This document shows, one piece after another, positions 63,299 through 64,000 of a DNA stretch of 64,000 nt. A program made the translations under genes and the position numbers. The notes under the pieces are model-generated. The model did no database searches. It was given only the letters and a program-made list of their open reading frames with translations, and was not told where the DNA came from. This DNA comes from Prevotella sp. P3-122 (GTDB lineage: Bacteria; Bacteroidota; Bacteroidia; Bacteroidales; Bacteroidaceae). Every line of letters starts with the position of its first letter. Position 1 is the first letter of the stretch. Location of the stretch: the NCBI RefSeq assembly GCF_002251365.1, contig NZ_NPJH01000013.1:62001-126000 (forward strand), in the 5' to 3' direction.

Positions 63299-64000
63299 TT
63301 ATTCGTCTTTTATTACTGGCAGCTTTATGGTGAACGTAGTGCCTTTGCCATACTCGCTCTCCACCTTTATCTCGCCGTCGTGCAAGTCAACGACCTTATG
63401 TACGTAGGCAAGTCCGAGTCCGAAGCCTTTGGCATCATGGACATTGCCAGTATGCACACGATAGAACTTATCAAATATCTTCTTCAGGTTCTCCTTCTTG
63501 ATGCCGAGACCAGTGTCCCTTACAGACAGGTACAGGTGGTCGTTGTCGTTCCATGTCCTCAGATAGATGTCTATGGGCTTGTCCTGCTTGCGGTACTTCA
63601 CCGCATTGTCCATCAGGTTGAAGATAACGTTCTGGAAATGCATCTCATCAACGAAGATGGCCGAGTCAATGGCTTCAATCTCGGTATAAATCTTTCCTCC
63701 AGTATGCTCAACCCTCAGCGTGAACGACTTGGCAATGTTCTCCACCATCTCGTTAAGGTCAAGCTCCTTCTTCTTGAACACCGCCTTCTTCTTGTCGAAC
63801 ATCGACATCTGCAGCACCTTCTCCACAAGGAAGCGCAGACGTTTGGTCTCGTCATTTATCACCCCACTGAGATGCCCCAGCATCTGCTGACTCTTGGTGA
63901 CAGACTTGTCGTTGAGCATCTGGGCAGCAAGGGATATGCTGGCTATAGGAGTCTTCAGCTCGTGGGTCATATTGTTGATAAAGTCATTCTTTATCTCCGA
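63299..64000 (-). CDS. rprX: Sensor histidine kinase RprX, 5' end outside the window
   Basis: 233 C-terminal residues visible; the frame is open to the window edge, so the sensor and membrane segments are missing. H-box NNMTHELKTPIASISLAAQ with the phosphoryl His at visible residue 13; N-box NVIFNLMDNAVKYRKQDKP; G1 box LSVRDTGLGIKKENLKKIF; F/G2 region KGFGLGLAYVHKVVDLHDGE; ends KLPVIKDE. Partner of RprY encoded just downstream. Confidence 0.95.
   Translation of the reverse strand, partial: SEIKNDFINNMTHELKTPIASISLAAQMLNDKSVTKSQQMLGHLSGVINDETKRLRFLVEKVLQMSMFDKKKAVFKKKELDLNEMVENIAKSFTLRVEHTGGKIYTEIEAIDSAIFVDEMHFQNVIFNLMDNAVKYRKQDKPIDIYLRTWNDNDHLYLSVRDTGLGIKKENLKKIFDKFYRVHTGNVHDAKGFGLGLAYVHKVVDLHDGEIKVESEYGKGTTFTIKLPVIKDE

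Overview
The window looks like a chromosomal segment of a Bacteroidota bacterium, most probably a Prevotella-type member of the Prevotellaceae. The evidence is two SusC/SusD outer-membrane systems, many lipoproteins with short Bacteroidales lipoboxes, a FimB/Mfa2-type fimbrial lipoprotein, the RprX/RprY two-component pair, a eukaryote-like (GT3) glycogen synthase, and promoters of the Bacteroidetes form TTTG-N19/20-TAnnTTTG with no convincing Shine-Dalgarno sites. I cannot fix the species. Both window edges cut a gene: carB on the left and the rprX kinase on the right.

Layout. 1-7766 (minus): glmS, a long PurF-family amidophosphoribosyltransferase, carA and carB, a tight run of glutamine-amidotransferase genes. 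7865-8668 (minus): a Wza-like capsule export lipoprotein. 8825-12579 (plus): uvrA translationally coupled to a family 2 glycosyltransferase. 12546-14829: a small lipoprotein, a YycJ-type metallo-hydrolase and a FimB/Mfa2 lipoprotein. 14985-19248 (minus): GT3 glycogen synthase and GT35 phosphorylase, a glycogen make/break pair. 20200-32278 (minus): a complete fructan utilisation locus in the order susC, susD, surface glycan-binding protein, surface GH32 lipoprotein, second GH32, MFS permease, fructokinase. This matches what I remember of the Bacteroides thetaiotaomicron BT1763-BT1757 levan locus, except that no hybrid two-component regulator lies in the window. 32279-33290: a 1-kb non-coding island with tandem repeats, a decayed transposase fragment and a palindromic array. 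33291-42746 (minus): ECF sigma factor, FecR anti-sigma factor, SusC with an STN domain, SusD, a zinc metallohydrolase lipoprotein and a DUF4302 lipoprotein, i.e. a self-regulated uptake system whose substrate I cannot tell. 42883-51936 (minus): mannose-1-phosphate guanylyltransferase, a TonB receptor, a large multidomain GH43, RNase Z, a lipoprotein and MazG. 52039-55961 (plus): valS and a clostripain-family lipoprotein. 56086-59953: a GH43, an esterase and an ATP-grasp ligase on minus, facing an S51-family peptidase on plus across overlapping promoters. 60002-64000 (minus): an EEP-family phosphohydrolase, a DUF2461 protein, endonuclease III (nth), a structured 3' element, rprY and rprX.

The most interesting non-gene features are two arrays of short palindromes with 22- and 23-bp periods (20019-20079 and 32928-33030), a 13-bp inverted repeat enclosing the leader of the second susC (40961-41072), a hairpin immediately upstream of glmS (7783-7837), and a branched, strongly paired element downstream of rprY (62450-62532). 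The most interesting gene arrangements are the divergent ATP-grasp ligase/S51 peptidase pair and the sigma-controlled SusCD-metallohydrolase locus. I found no tRNA, rRNA, CRISPR array, intact insertion sequence or prophage. All functional statements rest on reading motifs by eye and on knowledge of the families; no database search was run.
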